DNA of 64,000 nucleotides from Sipunculus nudus (taxonomy: Eukaryota; Annelida; Sipuncula; Golfingiida; Sipunculidae). Every line of letters starts with the position of its first letter. Positions within the stretch are counted from its first letter, which is position 1. Positions 24,501 through 36,332 of this stretch are shown one piece after another. Location of the stretch: assembly GCA_026874595.1 (NCBI GenBank), contig CM049320.1, positions 22,823,714 to 22,887,713 on the forward strand, given 5' to 3'. The position numbers and the translations under genes were made by a program. Under the pieces are notes generated by a model, which did no database searches, was not told the DNA's origin, and was given only the letters and a program-made list of their open reading frames with translations.

Positions 24501-25410
24501 TGGGAAAAATGCATAATATATTCGCGTGGTGACGTTATCTACTTGCTGATTTGCGTGCTGATACAACAACAGACGTTACCATTGCCAAATATGGAAACAT
24601 GAATATTCATTTGATAATATATCTATTCGTTGGTCTTTGCGCTGCCATCATGGGTTGAGAACAAGCACGATTCTATATGGTCCATACAAATGTCTTCCAC
24701 CGCACATTGACAAAGAATGCACCCATATATTTTTCATGTAAACCTTCGAAGTGATGATTAAGATGAAAAAAGACAGAACCATGAAAATCATACTGCTGTT
24801 AACGTGGAGCACAAAGTAGTCTTCTTCCTTATTCAATAATTCAGTGCTTTTCGTCACATGTTCGTTCCCAAAACACGGATATGCATATAAAAATATATAT
24901 ATATATATTATATATAATACAGCTAGGAGAATGTGTATTTACATTCTTATCACAGGGTTACAACCACATATATTCACCAGAGAGTGCAAACTACACAACA
25001 GGCAAATACAATTCGAAGGGTAGTGGAGCTCGTCACGGTATTTAATTTTTTAAAATCACAATTCAATCATCCATCAGGCTCGATCTCATTCGAAAAAAAA
25101 AACCCAATAATTTAAACCAGAATTTTTACTACATATGATGAGAGGGGGTGGGTCATACGAAAATTGGGTACTAATTCCACAAAATTGAATCTGAATACCA
25201 ATAATAAGTTATAGAGGATTTCTATTTTTTTCGTCTAAGATTAAGTTGAAGATTGTTTTCTCTGTTACACATAAAACATGTAGCTTAAACCTAATTAGCC
25301 GCGTGTACCAATGAATTGTACTAAATTTACTAAAGTACACCAGAGGAACTAAATTACAAAATCAAGATACAAATGTAAGATAGGCTAGTACATATTGATT
25401 GCTATCAAGT
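24500..25410. other. Intergenic DNA upstream of the SRCR gene
   Basis: No supported gene; the open frames of 60-70 codons have no domain. A short (TA) tract is at 24891-24916. Confidence 0.4.
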
Positions 25411-25417
25411 GACATGT

Positions 25418-25760
25418 GGAGCGTGGTGGCGTAATGATTTGAGCGCTGGACCGCTACGTTGAGGGTTCGCGTCCCGTTCTGACCGCCGTCAGCGCTATGA
25501 CTCCTAGGCAAAGTCTTAACCACAAGGGTGCGCTCTGTTGACCCAGGATTAAATGGGTACTGGTCATGGGATGAAGGCAAATGTAGAACGAATAGCCTTC
25601 TAACACCGATATGTTTGCTTTGGTTGTATGCTCCCCAGGAAGCCGAGGAATGCTACAAGAATGAACAGGCCCGAAAGACCAGGAAGGCAAAGTGTAAAGT
25701 CGTATGAGACTGACAAAGTCGGTGATATCAGACTATGACCTCTTACCTTTACCTTTATGT
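25418..25760 (+). mobile_element. tRNA-derived SINE (family B)
   Basis: The head contains an A-box-like GTGGCGTAATGATTTGAGCG and a B-box-like GAGGGTTCGCGTCCCG at tRNA spacing. A body of about 270 bp follows, ending in CTTACCTTTACCTTTATG, a short CTTTAC-type tail. This head-body-tail order is that of a pol III-transcribed SINE in plus orientation. No target duplication could be fixed by eye. Confidence 0.75.
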
Positions 25761-26163
25761 CACACAAACTATTATCATATCACACATATTGGCCCAGCTC
25801 TGTAGATCGATACTGAAAATATTCAATTTAGAAAAGTGGTCTAAATTTCGTTTAAGTTTACTACCGCCTCCTTTCTTGTAACTTTGTTTCATATATGAAT
25901 AAACATTACACACGATAGAGGGATAGTAATGAAGCCGTAAACAGCGTGCACTTAAACAACAGACAGAAACAAGAGAGTCAGACTGGCTGTCGGAACAAGC
26001 CAATTGATTTTACGTGTGCATGACCATCCACCTGTTTACCAATGGGATTCAATATTCGTGAAACTGCTTCACTCTGTACAAGTTAACATTTATCTGTTAT
26101 TATATGAAACATTTACAAGCTTCACGGCTACGTCAAACAATATGTCATGGATCGATAGATCAC

Positions 26164-26553
26164 TGGCTTCTGTGTCTCAGGGGTAAAACACGGGACCCAG
26201 AGTCGAATCGGAGAGATTTTCACGGTCAGCCCCCAATTAAGGTGAGCGCTCTTCAGGCTTAGTGGGAAGGTTGTGCCTCACAGACATGTATCACTCACAA
26301 ACCTGTGCGTCTTTGGGGGGATACTCGGTGTAATGACCCAACAATGGGAAAACTTACACACCCAGGACCCGCAGGTGCGACAGACACGGGGCCCCTGGTG
26401 ACACCAGTATATAAAATAGTATGACAGAAAGCGAGATTAACCGCCCTGACACATAGTCCCAAACCGAAATGGAACTCTGCTGATGTACATACTTAGACTA
26501 AGAATTACATAAGAGAGCAAAGATATTGGAAGCGGTTACCACCACCAAAATAA
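26164..26553 (+). mobile_element. SINE family A, near-complete copy
   Basis: The tRNA-like head GGCTTCTGTGTCTCAGGGGT is followed by TAGTGGGAAGGT, ACTCACAAACCTGTGCG, CACCAGTATATAAAATAG, CCGCCCTGACACATAGTCCC, GATGTACATACTTAG and AAGCGGTTACC. It matches the minus-strand copy at 30300-30617 throughout, with about 60 extra bases near the head. No clear target duplication is seen. Confidence 0.8.
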
Positions 26554-26719
26554 TCTTTAAACAACTGAGATTATCACGTGCTTTTTATACACATGCAAGT
26601 TTATTGTGTTATTACATGTATCTCCCGATAAAGAAGAATTTGGTAATACACAACCATATAAATATAACATGTTGTTGATAGGGCGCACATTTACATAGGT
26701 TCTCATAGTATTTGAAGGA

Positions 26720-26815
26720 GCCTTTCTTTTTCTAATGGACTCGAGATAGAAATTATACTTGAGTCCGAACTTGAGCCCGGAATTAAGCCCGGACTCGAGT
26801 CCTGCATCACTAATT
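26720..26815. other. Partly palindromic ACTCGAG-rich fragment
   Basis: GGACTCGAGA ... GGACTCGAGTCC with intervening GAGTCCGAAC and GAGCCCGG units. It resembles the terminal part of a hAT-type MITE, but only one end is recognisable. Confidence 0.35.
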
Positions 26816-26947
26816 AAAGTTCTTTGCATTGGGCGCGTTTATCCACAATATTTGATGGAAAATGTATTTTTGTTATGATTCTGACCACAAAAGAAGAGGA
26901 AAATGAGCAAAAAATAAAATCTGCATCTGCATCATCATTTCTAAGGA

Positions 26948-26988
26948 TGTATATATATATATATATAGATGTATATATATATATATAT
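26948..26988. repeat. Paired short (TA)n tracts
   Basis: Two TA tracts separated by GATG. Confidence 0.85.
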
Positions 26989-27301
26989 AATTATGTAAAA
27001 ATGATTAGATATATATTATTAATTAAATGTAGAGGAATAAATTTTTGTCAGATATTATGACTACTGCGTAGTTTCGTGCAATATGTTGCTGCACTCATCC
27101 ATAAAACCGTCTGATTGAAATAGTATATCTCTAGCAGTTGTTTATTGCAGGGAATCAGTATATAAAGATAAAACAGAATGCCAGTGTAAAATGAAAATGA
27201 AAGTATCTGCAAAAATAAAAGTGCAAAGGGATGCCAAAGCCAAAAGTGGGCCTTGATTTTAAAAGTTCACCCCTCTATTTCTCCATGGTAATTGAAACCT
27301 C

Positions 27302-27309
27302 ACACACAA

Positions 27310-27392
<83 letters not shown>
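27302..27392. repeat. (CA)n-(TA)n compound microsatellite
   Basis: About 20 CA units pass directly into about 23 TA units. Confidence 0.95.
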
Positions 27393-27394
<2 letters not shown>

Positions 27395-27711
27395 GAGATT
27401 GCGACGTTCATAAAGTGACACTTTTGTGTCTTTCTAAAAAATATTGCTATTACGTCAGGCAGTCTACCAAGGATCAATATAGTTTGTTTAGGTTATATAC
27501 TCTAAGTGGAAAGTATTAATAAAAAGTTCACAATTAAATCAATTTACACAAAATATTCATTTGAACTACCCCTTGCGTCACAGTGCAGTGTGTTCTCAAT
27601 ATACGCACGTAATGTATTAATATTTATTTCAAACTTCAGAAAAACAGGACTATGTTGATTAATGAAAAACAGGTCTGTTTTTCTTAACTGTACGTCAGTT
27701 GTTTGACACCC

Positions 27712-27712
<1 letters not shown>

Positions 27713-27777
<65 letters not shown>
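27713..27777. repeat. (TA)n microsatellite
   Basis: About 32 pure TA units. Confidence 0.95.
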
Positions 27778-27779
<2 letters not shown>

Positions 27780-27780
<1 letters not shown>

Positions 27781-29020
27781 TACGGCATGTCATTCACTAA
27801 AACACTAACACAGTCAAAATGAATAAAAGAAAATGTTTGAACGGTTACCTAAACAACCCTCAGAAAATCAATGTACAGCAGTTCTCTGCTCTGTTACACT
27901 GAGTGTGATGATGGCTAACAATAACGGCAGACTATGAAATATATAAAATATTACTGAGTTACGAAAATTACGTCAGTGTTATTGGATATTCTTTTATGGT
28001 ATCGCCCGCTTCAAGCAAGGCGCAATAAAAGGATTATCAGTTTATTTTTTATATGTTGAGCAAGAGCTAAATGCCGGAGTAGATAATATGGCGGAATGTT
28101 TTGCTAAAAACCGATTATGGTGAATGTCAGAGAGACATATAATTTTTCCTAATTGTTTAGGTCACAACATATGCAGTTATAGCAGCATTTGATATGTAGA
28201 GGACTACTAGCGGATATGTGATATTTAGAATTTTGTTTCACATTATTATTCTAAATTGTACACACATTAAATTACATTATGGCATGCATGTACTCACTTT
28301 TTTTCACTTTATATATTTAATAGTTTCATAAATGTTTCTTATTTATGAAAGGTCAGGCTATGGCAGAATATTTCAGATTCTATAAATATTTGCTAATAAA
28401 TAAAAAGTTAACACACACATACACCTTTTTTTTGTTGTCAACCTTTAAACTCTTAAATTTAATGTCGATGCTGGCTAGATGTTGGAGAGAAGAAATGTTT
28501 ATTCATAGATTAACAATGCCTATCAGAAGATTCCTTCCTAATAAGGTAATATTATCCGGGGAAGTGAGTACAGACTAAGGAGCGCTGGTTTCTGCTCAAG
28601 GTGTAAATTTATATATAGTGAAAATATAGTCCTTCAGCGGGACAGGCCAAAAGTGGCCTTAATTTATAGGTGGTCTTATTAGATAAGTAATCTTTCAGAT
28701 TGGTACTACTGTACATTGAACTGGACATCAAACATACATAAAGTTTATACATAAATATATAAACATACAGCTACACATCAGGTTATGCATACCACATTTA
28801 TAACATGAAGGGGTTTCCGTTCACATAGCGTCTATATAAACCCTATATATCTCTAAAGACTGAATTATACAGGTAACTATTTTATGCCATCTCAGGTCAA
28901 ACAATTCATGACAGGGTGTTTGCAGTCAATGAATGACAACAAGCTAAAACTTGTTTAACAAGCCGATCCTTTGAAAATCAATAGTATAATTCTGTCATAA
29001 TGCCAGCTAGAATATAAGAC
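27780..29020. other. Intergenic DNA without recognised content
   Basis: No exon, RNA gene or clear repeat. The 77-codon frame at 28345 has no domain. Confidence 0.4.
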
Positions 29021-29024
29021 TAGG

Positions 29025-29084
<60 letters not shown>
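29025..29084. repeat. (TA)n microsatellite
   Basis: About 30 pure TA units. Confidence 0.95.
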
Positions 29085-29086
<2 letters not shown>

Positions 29087-29848
29087 TGTAACACACAGAA
29101 CACACGTGAGCTGGATCTGTTATGTTTATTGGCTTTTATAACCATTCACTCCAGCAACAATAATACATAATACATGTATGTTTCCCTTTCATGCAAATAA
29201 AATATTTACGGATGCCTGTTCTCCTCACTTTTTATTTTGTTCTACTTTGTGAAGAGGCGCCACCTGCAGGGTCAACGTTACACTAAACTTATAAACCATC
29301 TTTTCCCCGATGATCTGCCAAATTATCAAAAAAATAAAATAAGATTTATAATACGGGGAGGGGAATCAAATTTTCGCTTAAGGTGACTGAAACCTAACAT
29401 TTTTTATTATTTTACTCTATACAAACCACTGCTGTAAACGGGCAACATCGTATTACATATTACTCTTACTCTATTCTGATACGGATGTAGTTCAATTACC
29501 TTGGGGCATGTAGTTCAGGCAAACAAATATAAAAAGTAAGTTCATACTCGTTTTTTCTTCTCTACCAATATAAAATCAGATTAAGTGCTGCTTTTGCTTG
29601 GCAACAAACGGGAAAGATATTATCGTGACTATTAAGCTCATGGCGTTACATAATATGAACTTAAAAGAATCTAAACGGTTGCTAGAATACTCAGTAAATT
29701 AATGTAAGGTATAAAGAAAAACGGTAGTGTTTAAGCAAGTATAAACGATAAACGAATGGATGGCTGTATTAATGCAGATAAGAAGATTTCAAAAATAAAA
29801 TTAATATAAGCATAATTGTCCATTGCTCGGGTTTGCTGCTTTAACATT

Positions 29849-29849
<1 letters not shown>

Positions 29850-29912
<63 letters not shown>
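29850..29912. repeat. (TA)n microsatellite
   Basis: About 31 pure TA units. Confidence 0.95.
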
Positions 29913-29914
<2 letters not shown>

Positions 29915-30282
29915 TCACGATTTAAAACATGATATATAATTAGTGAAATGCAGGGAGGGAATTAAATTTGACTGGTTGTATAAAAACGCTTTAAGTAATG
30001 TAACTTAATTTATCCAGGCAAAGCGCAAATAAACCCGCATTTTGATGAATAAATGAAAATGCAGATTCATTGGTCAACACATGGGTACGTATCTGAACTG
30101 AATATTATTTGTTAACTAGCAACAGCATGAAAGCTGGCCTGACTCTATTTTAAAATTTCCTCAACACGTTTTTTGGTAACTTGATTTTGACAAATAGAAA
30201 ATGTGTTAAACTTTTTTTGTAAATGATCAATCAATATTTTATCAGGAGCAAGAGAAACACACCAAATTAGTAGCACAATTCA

Positions 30283-30299
30283 TCCCCAACAAACAGTTT
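30283..30299. repeat. Target-site duplication, left copy
   Basis: Seventeen bases identical to 30618-30634, flanking the SINE. Confidence 0.88.
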
Positions 30300-30617
30300 T
30301 TTTTCTAATTTTTTTTTTGTTGGAGGTAACCGCCTCCATTTTTTTAATGCTAGCTTAACTAAGAATATGTACATCTGCAGATTTCCATTCCGGTTTCGGA
30401 CTACTTGACAGGGCAGTATCACAGCTTCCTCTCATTTTATATCCTGGCGTTAACCAGGCCCGGTGACTACTGCACCTGCGGGCCCTGGGTTGGCATACCA
30501 CCGAGGACCCCCGAAAGGCGCACTCGTTTGTGAGTGAAACACGGCCGTTGGGCACGACCTTCCCATTAAGCCTGCTTTGAGTCCTGCGCTCTACCCCTGA
30601 GCCACAGAAGCCGGTAT
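30300..30617 (-). mobile_element. SINE family A, full-length copy with perfect 17-bp target duplication
   Basis: Read on the minus strand it starts with the head GGCTTCTGTGGCTCAGGGGT, then AGAGCGCAGGACTC (tRNA-like A-box region). The shared body follows (CACTCACAAACGAGTGCG, GGGCCCGCAGGTGCAG, CCCTGTCAAGTAGTCCG, GATGTACATATTCTTAG). It ends with GGAGGCGGTTACCTCCAAC and an A-rich tail. TCCCCAACAAACAGTTT is present on both sides (30283-30299 and 30618-30634), which fixes the insertion borders. The open frame spanning it is an artefact. Confidence 0.9.
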
Positions 30618-30634
30618 TCCCCAACAAACAGTTT
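30618..30634. repeat. Target-site duplication, right copy
   Basis: Seventeen bases identical to 30283-30299. Confidence 0.88.
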
Positions 30635-30699
30635 AATATGCATTTCAGTAAACGAGGTTTAAAAGGGCTTTTCGAGAGGCTGTTCTCACGGTGTATCAA

Positions 30700-31600
30700 A
30701 ATATATGATTAATATATAGGGTTGTATCAAGTTATATGTTTAATGTCTGATTGAGAGAATAACCGTTTGATACAGATAAATCCAATAATTCTTTTTGTCT
30801 GAAGTGTTACTAGTGTTACTTGACAAAAATGTGAAATATTAATTGAATCATATATTTAATATGGATAATACTATACCTATGGGTATAGCTGGTGTGAAAT
30901 ATTATCTTTCTATTGTTCAAGTCCCTTATCCTCTAACGTTTTACATACTCTATATACAGGACCATGTAAATTTGCATAAACAGTCATATATTCGTACAAA
31001 ACGGATAAAGTGGCACAACAGCGAAAATGTTTCCATAGCATTAGAAATCAATAAGCACGGCCCCTAGCTTACAGTTGATAACTCTCATTTCATGAATACT
31101 CATGCGCTGCCACTTGGTGGTAAATACACGAACGAGATACCCAAAAACAGCAGGGCACACCGATCAAAAAATTGTCTGTAAAGTTTAGTAAATTGTTCAG
31201 TTTGTTTGTTTGCCAACACAATAACTAATAACATAATAACATAACAAATGTTGGTAATGGTTTTCCATGGCCATATGCCTAGGAAAAAGTGGCATTTTCG
31301 AGCAAATTGTATCAATTTTTGGGAGAGACTTTATAATGGTCCTGAAGTTTCAGGTATTTAATAATGAGGTACATATTATGAAATAACTGTTATATATTTG
31401 TTTTTTCTTTATTTTATTCTTTGGTACTGTCCTGAAAAAATGTCTGATGTTCTCAGTTACCTGCCAAACAAGTGAGTGAAATAAAATCATAAATTAGACA
31501 TGACTTGAAAAAAATTTTTATATAACATAGTATTATTGATAGGGAAAAAATTTATTCTCAACGACTTATACAGGAAGAGGCAAACAGAGATACGCGTCAT
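30700..31600. other. Intergenic DNA left of the LTR element
   Basis: No supported gene or repeat. Confidence 0.4.
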
Positions 31601-31605
31601 GGAAG

Positions 31606-32087
31606 TGTAACATTCTTGCCCTTTGACCTTGCCGGGGAGGGGCATCAACACTGATTGACAGTCGATATAGAGATGCCCCAGAGCCAATCACAGGCAGCTA
31701 AGGACTTTGCCCTCTGTCTCTCTGGGATAAAACCCCCTTGCCCTGGCGATTCTCTCTCTCTTGGATCATCGAGCAGTGGACCCCTATGCCTGCCCTCTGT
31801 GGCAGGCAGAGGGTATATGGCTTCTTTTTCACCTTGGGGTTGGTTTTACGACAATGTCGGCTACCCAGGTGAATAGTCACCCACTTCCGAAGAGCAGTCC
31901 TTTTATCTAGCCTGGTAAGTATCTTTCTGTTTCATTTATAAGTCTAGATAATAATATGCAGTCCTGATATTTTGAAGGTTTAGGCTCTAAATTTTATTCC
32001 AGTAAAAAGTGTTATTTTATCTCTTTAAATTGTGCGAGTGCATGTTGCCCAAGCCCAATTTCCTCCCAGAATAAATAAGCAGCTACA
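31606..32087 (+). repeat. 5' LTR
   Basis: Within the LTR: an inverted pair GGGGCATC (31639-31646) / GATGCCCC (31672-31679), a CCAAT box (31684-31688), a TATA-like GATAAAAC (31726-31733) followed by CT-rich possible start sites, a strong splice donor CCTG/GTAAGT (GT at 31915), and AATAAA about 12 bp before the end. The 73-codon open frame inside is present in both LTRs and is not thought to be a gene. Confidence 0.93.
31684..31733 (+). promoter_or_regulatory. LTR promoter elements (CCAAT and TATA-like)
   Basis: CCAAT, then 37 bp, then GATAAAAC. The spacing suits a pol II promoter; the start would lie in the CT-rich run near 31750-31760. The same elements are in the 3' LTR. Confidence 0.5.
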
Positions 32088-32089
32088 TC

Positions 32090-32107
32090 TGGCGAGCGAT
32101 GCTATCA
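32090..32107 (+). other. Candidate primer binding site
   Basis: TGGCGAGCGATGC begins two bases after the 5' LTR. The leading TGG is complementary to the CCA end of a tRNA. Which tRNA could not be decided. Confidence 0.55.
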
Positions 32108-34689
32108 GTTGTTACAAACAGCTAGGAGACGAATTCTGGTAAATAAATTGCTTATTTTGAGTTAATTCTGGGTTTTTTTTAAGTATAAACTTATAATAAG
32201 GGGCTTAGGTTGTTAAATTCTGCTAAATAAGCGATCTATTCAAATGGAAACATAGTAACGGGTTTAAAAATGCCTGATTTTCATTTCTTAAGGAAATTCC
32301 TTTTATTTAGTGCACTCGTTTTGTGAACCAGAATAGGGGCCTTTTGTAAATGTAGGCCCGTCTCTGTTTAAAGAACAATCCGCATTATTTTATTTGGAAA
32401 GGTAAGTACTACTTTAGATTCCTATTGATAAACCATTATAGTAATTTGCCCTTCTTTGGCTATAAAGCGGTGTCTACATTATAAAACAGTGCATGCTTCA
32501 AAAATCAGCTTCAAAATTCAAAACCATTGGTAGGTGTACAGTAAACCCACAATATTGAACCTTTATTTGTACAATTTACAGTAAATACTACGGTTATTGG
32601 GAATTCTCATTGTGGATAAACCAGTCATATTAGTTTTACATTCTAATAAAATGAGAGCCTTAATATCAATGTATTTCTAATTACTTCAGTCGTTAATTGA
32701 AATTAAATCCCACAGTGTGAAACTTGAATTGTGTGTTCCCACTAGGAGGTTATATATAAAAGAAAAAGAAAAAAAAAAAAAGTGTCCTATAATCATGTAT
32801 ATAAATATGTGTAACTAAGATGTAAAAGCAAGAGAAATAAAACGTACCATTAGGGGATGTGTAAAAACTGTAACACACATCTTCTTATTACATTGGGCAT
32901 AAGCGTAATCCCCTAATATTTCATGCCCCCATGCAAACAGCCAGGCAACTTGTGCCTCCAAATGTATATATGTCATATTTTACTTATAATGAATGACCTT
33001 TTCTTTGCAAAATTAATCAGTTGATCAGATTTTATGTATATAACAACTTTCAGGACTTGATCTAAATTAGCTGGATTATACTGAAATAAGAGTAACAGCT
33101 CAACCTTTTATTATACTTAGCTGTCTCCTGAATAAGAGTAACATAGCTTCTAGTTTGTACATATGTATGGATGCTGTAGAATGGAACAACTGTTACGTTA
33201 TGCATGTACATATTGAATGAATACCACTGAACTGGTTATTGTGAATGTATTTTGATAGAAACATCAATTAAATATCTTATTATTCCAATCTGGCTTGTCA
33301 GTTCAAAATATTTTATAATCCTGATATTCATTCAAATGTTTTTGTAAAAACATGAAATTCAGTGATCTTTATGTTTAAACCAAATGGGTTTCTTGAATAA
33401 AGAAATTTAGCCTACATGCTGTCCTTTAAACCAAAGCTTTAAATCCTTAAATTACCGTACTACGTGGTCTATTGTTTGGCCAATTTTAAATTACAGAAAG
33501 GGCACAAACATCAGTATCCACCGCCTGGTAGATACATTTTAGTGTGTCATTCAAACAACCTGACCGATGGTCAAGTTTTATCTCCTGGTCACAGGTTATT
33601 GCATAATCCCCAGGTGTGTAAACATCACCATAGGGTTTCAAAGTTAGCTGTGTCTCACAGGGCCTGCTGGTAATCCCATTATCTGGCAGGTTAGATTAAT
33701 AATTCAGGTGCATTCTTTGCCCCATATGGGGTTATATCATACTGAGTAGGATAAGTTGAGATTTGCTATCAACACTAAAACTCTGTCAAAAGAGCCCAGA
33801 CAAGTTACCTAACACACCACAAGTATTTAGATACACCTGTTACCTGGTGTGATGTCATGTGAACCCATGTCATGTGTCATGTACCTTATACCCAACCTGA
33901 AATTTGTACCTTTAACATGTTTTCATGTGCTGGTAACCCACTTCAAATAATAATAATAATAAATAAATAAAACTGGTAAACTAATTACACCAATAAAAAT
34001 AACATTTAAATAAAATATTATTTAATAATTGGGCCTATATTTCTGTTGGTCTCTCTTATATGTCCAACTGATATAAGCAGATACTTTTAAGGTGTTTAGC
34101 CTTGCCTTTAGATATTCCTAATAACTTGTTACAATTAATCATGCATTATGATGTTAAAAATATAACAATAAGAACAGATTAGTACTTAATAATCTAGATC
34201 AATCTTTTAAATAGATATTTAGTAATTCTCAGAGGATTACCTCTGAGGCATGCTCATATTTTATTTACACTTTGACTAAATTCATTTGTTGATTTTGGAT
34301 TTTGTTTTTGTATTTAACTTTAACACAAATGTAGACTATTATCTCAAAGCTATTTAAACTGTTCATAAACATTTTATTATTAATTACATTATAATTATAA
34401 AATTCTTATTTCTTATTTTAAAAATGAAACTTTTACAAACTTAGTTATTTCCAATTATGGTGGTTAACATTTACAACTCTGCTTAATTAGACAAAATTCA
34501 GAAGTAAATAGTATGGTACTTATAAATTTAATTAACATGCATTTTATTCTGCCTCACATACTGCTGGACTAGATATGCATGAGTATTACTTTGAATTTCT
34601 CTGGTGAAATTAACTACCTATGGGCTGGATGTAACATGTCTGACACACCTGGAAGGTTTTTTATTGGTATCCTATTTGCCTAGATCTCT

Positions 34690-35075
34690 GAGTATCTGGC
34701 ATAGTACCATTTATTCTGCCTCAACCTTGAGAGTTTTACTAGTCGCTTTTTAGGGTTCATATCCCGGCATAGTATGTGCTTTTCCTGGTTGAGTTTTTAT
34801 TTAGTTTGGCATATAAGGGCATAAAATATATACCAGTTGCCTTGGGTGATACCCGGCGTGGTTGTCCCTTCTTATGCAGTGTTTTATTGCTGGCAAAGTT
34901 CCCAGTCGCTTTTTAAGGAGATGTTCTCCGGCATGGAAACAATTTTTGCCTAGTGATATAGGTGTCTGACATGGCTGCATGTCTGCCCTGTGGGTTTTGC
35001 GTATCGCCTTGAGAGTTCTCGATTTTTGCAGGGTACCACCTTTCACCTAGAGTATTTTGTATCTGGTATGGTGGC
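34690..35075 (+). repeat. Degenerate tandem motif inside the LTR element
   Basis: Motifs related to ATCTGGCATAG recur about every 40-60 bp: ATCTGGCATAG, ATCCCGGCATAG, TTTGGCATA, ATACCCGGCGTGG, TGCTGGCAAAG, CTCCGGCATGG, GTCTGACATGG, ATCTGGTATGG. Interspersed are repeated AGTCGCTTTTTA and CCTTGAGAGTT segments. It looks like an old tandem array under relaxed copying. Confidence 0.6.
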
Positions 35076-35982
35076 GCCACTTGCATAGGATTGTACCTGT
35101 CATCATATCTAAACCTAGCTATAACATCAACCAGCACAAATTTTTCTCTCTTAAGTATTGGGAGTAATTAAAATAAATTAGACCAGCGTGCATACTTAAC
35201 ACACCAGTTAAACTGGCATCACTCATTTAGAAGCTTAACTTGTTTAATTAGGTTAATTTCAGTGAAATCCTATCAATAATATTAATAGGTGAGCAACACA
35301 CCAAAATACTAAATAAGTTGAATAAATACACGAATAAAATGAACAAATAAGCTGACTTCAAGTTTATGTCTACTCTATATTGCATTTGAGAATAATGATA
35401 TTTAAAATAAATAACAAACCACATATACATTGCTTGATGGGTATAACTTTTTTTTGTTACCAAAATACATATTTCACTGCGGATTCGAGTTAAGAAACGT
35501 TAATGTTGTGGTGTAAATTTGAGTACTACAAACTAACTTAGCTATAACACATAATCTGAATCTACAGATTTTAATAAGAAGAAAAGATAATGATAAAAAT
35601 CAGAATGATAATATTCTTGATGATAAAATAATGATTTATAAAAAAAATATAAACAATAAACTGTAAAGGCTAGACACAGATTAAAAAGGAATTTCTCGTT
35701 ATGCAAATAAACTAATGAATAGGTAACTAACCCTGATATCTAATTTGAATGTTATATTCATAGATACCTGTAGGGTAATAAATAACTTTGATGATACAAA
35801 TTCTTGGGCAGCACTGCTTACCATTTTCCCTCAATTAAAGTCATGTATAGGTGTTGTATATTACAGGTAGACTTTCTTTAACTGATTAAAACTACTGTGC
35901 AATCATTGAATTATCTGGTAATATTATTTGATGTATTACTATGCTTAAGTTCACATGTAAATATATAAGGAGATCTTACATT

Positions 35983-36332
35983 TAGCGAGAAATCTCGCTG
36001 TTACTTGATTATTATTACTTGGTCAGTTGTATTTCGTATTTTAGCCCAGTGAGAGGGCATATTTCGGCCGAGCGGGGCTTAAAACCCGTCTGTATTTTGA
36101 GGCCAAACAGGGCACAGAATAAATACTGTTTATGAAAAGCTTACCCAAGAGTAAAACATATACGTCGAAACACTGATCAGATGATGATACAGTGTGCGAG
36201 TGAATCTCGCTGTATTAGTAGACCAGTGGTCGAAATATTATTTAGCCCAATGAGGGGGCATGTTTCAGCCAGACGGGCTCTAAATGAATTCCGTTACAGT
36301 CGTGAGGCCAGACAGGGCACAAAGAAAATACT
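35983..36332 (+). repeat. Two diverged copies of a roughly 140-bp block inside the LTR element
   Basis: Copy A (35983-36128) has GAAATCTCGCTGTTA, TTTAGCCCAGTGAGAGGGCA, TTTCGGCCGAGCGGG and GAGGCCAAACAGGGCACAGA. Copy B (36195-36332) has GTGAATCTCGCTGTAT, TTTAGCCCAATGAGGGGGCA, TTTCAGCCAGACGGG and GAGGCCAGACAGGGCACAAA. Confidence 0.85.

Noticed and set aside
25418-25490. Functional tRNA gene
   Set aside because: A and B boxes are present but the acceptor and anticodon stems do not close; it is a SINE head with a long body and tail.
30355-30699. 114-codon minus-strand frame
   Set aside because: It covers a SINE copy with a perfect target duplication; not a protein gene.
31655-31876. Identical 73-codon frames in two places (also 37395-37616)
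   Set aside because: They lie inside the two LTRs; the duplication comes from the LTR structure, and the frame spans promoter-like DNA.
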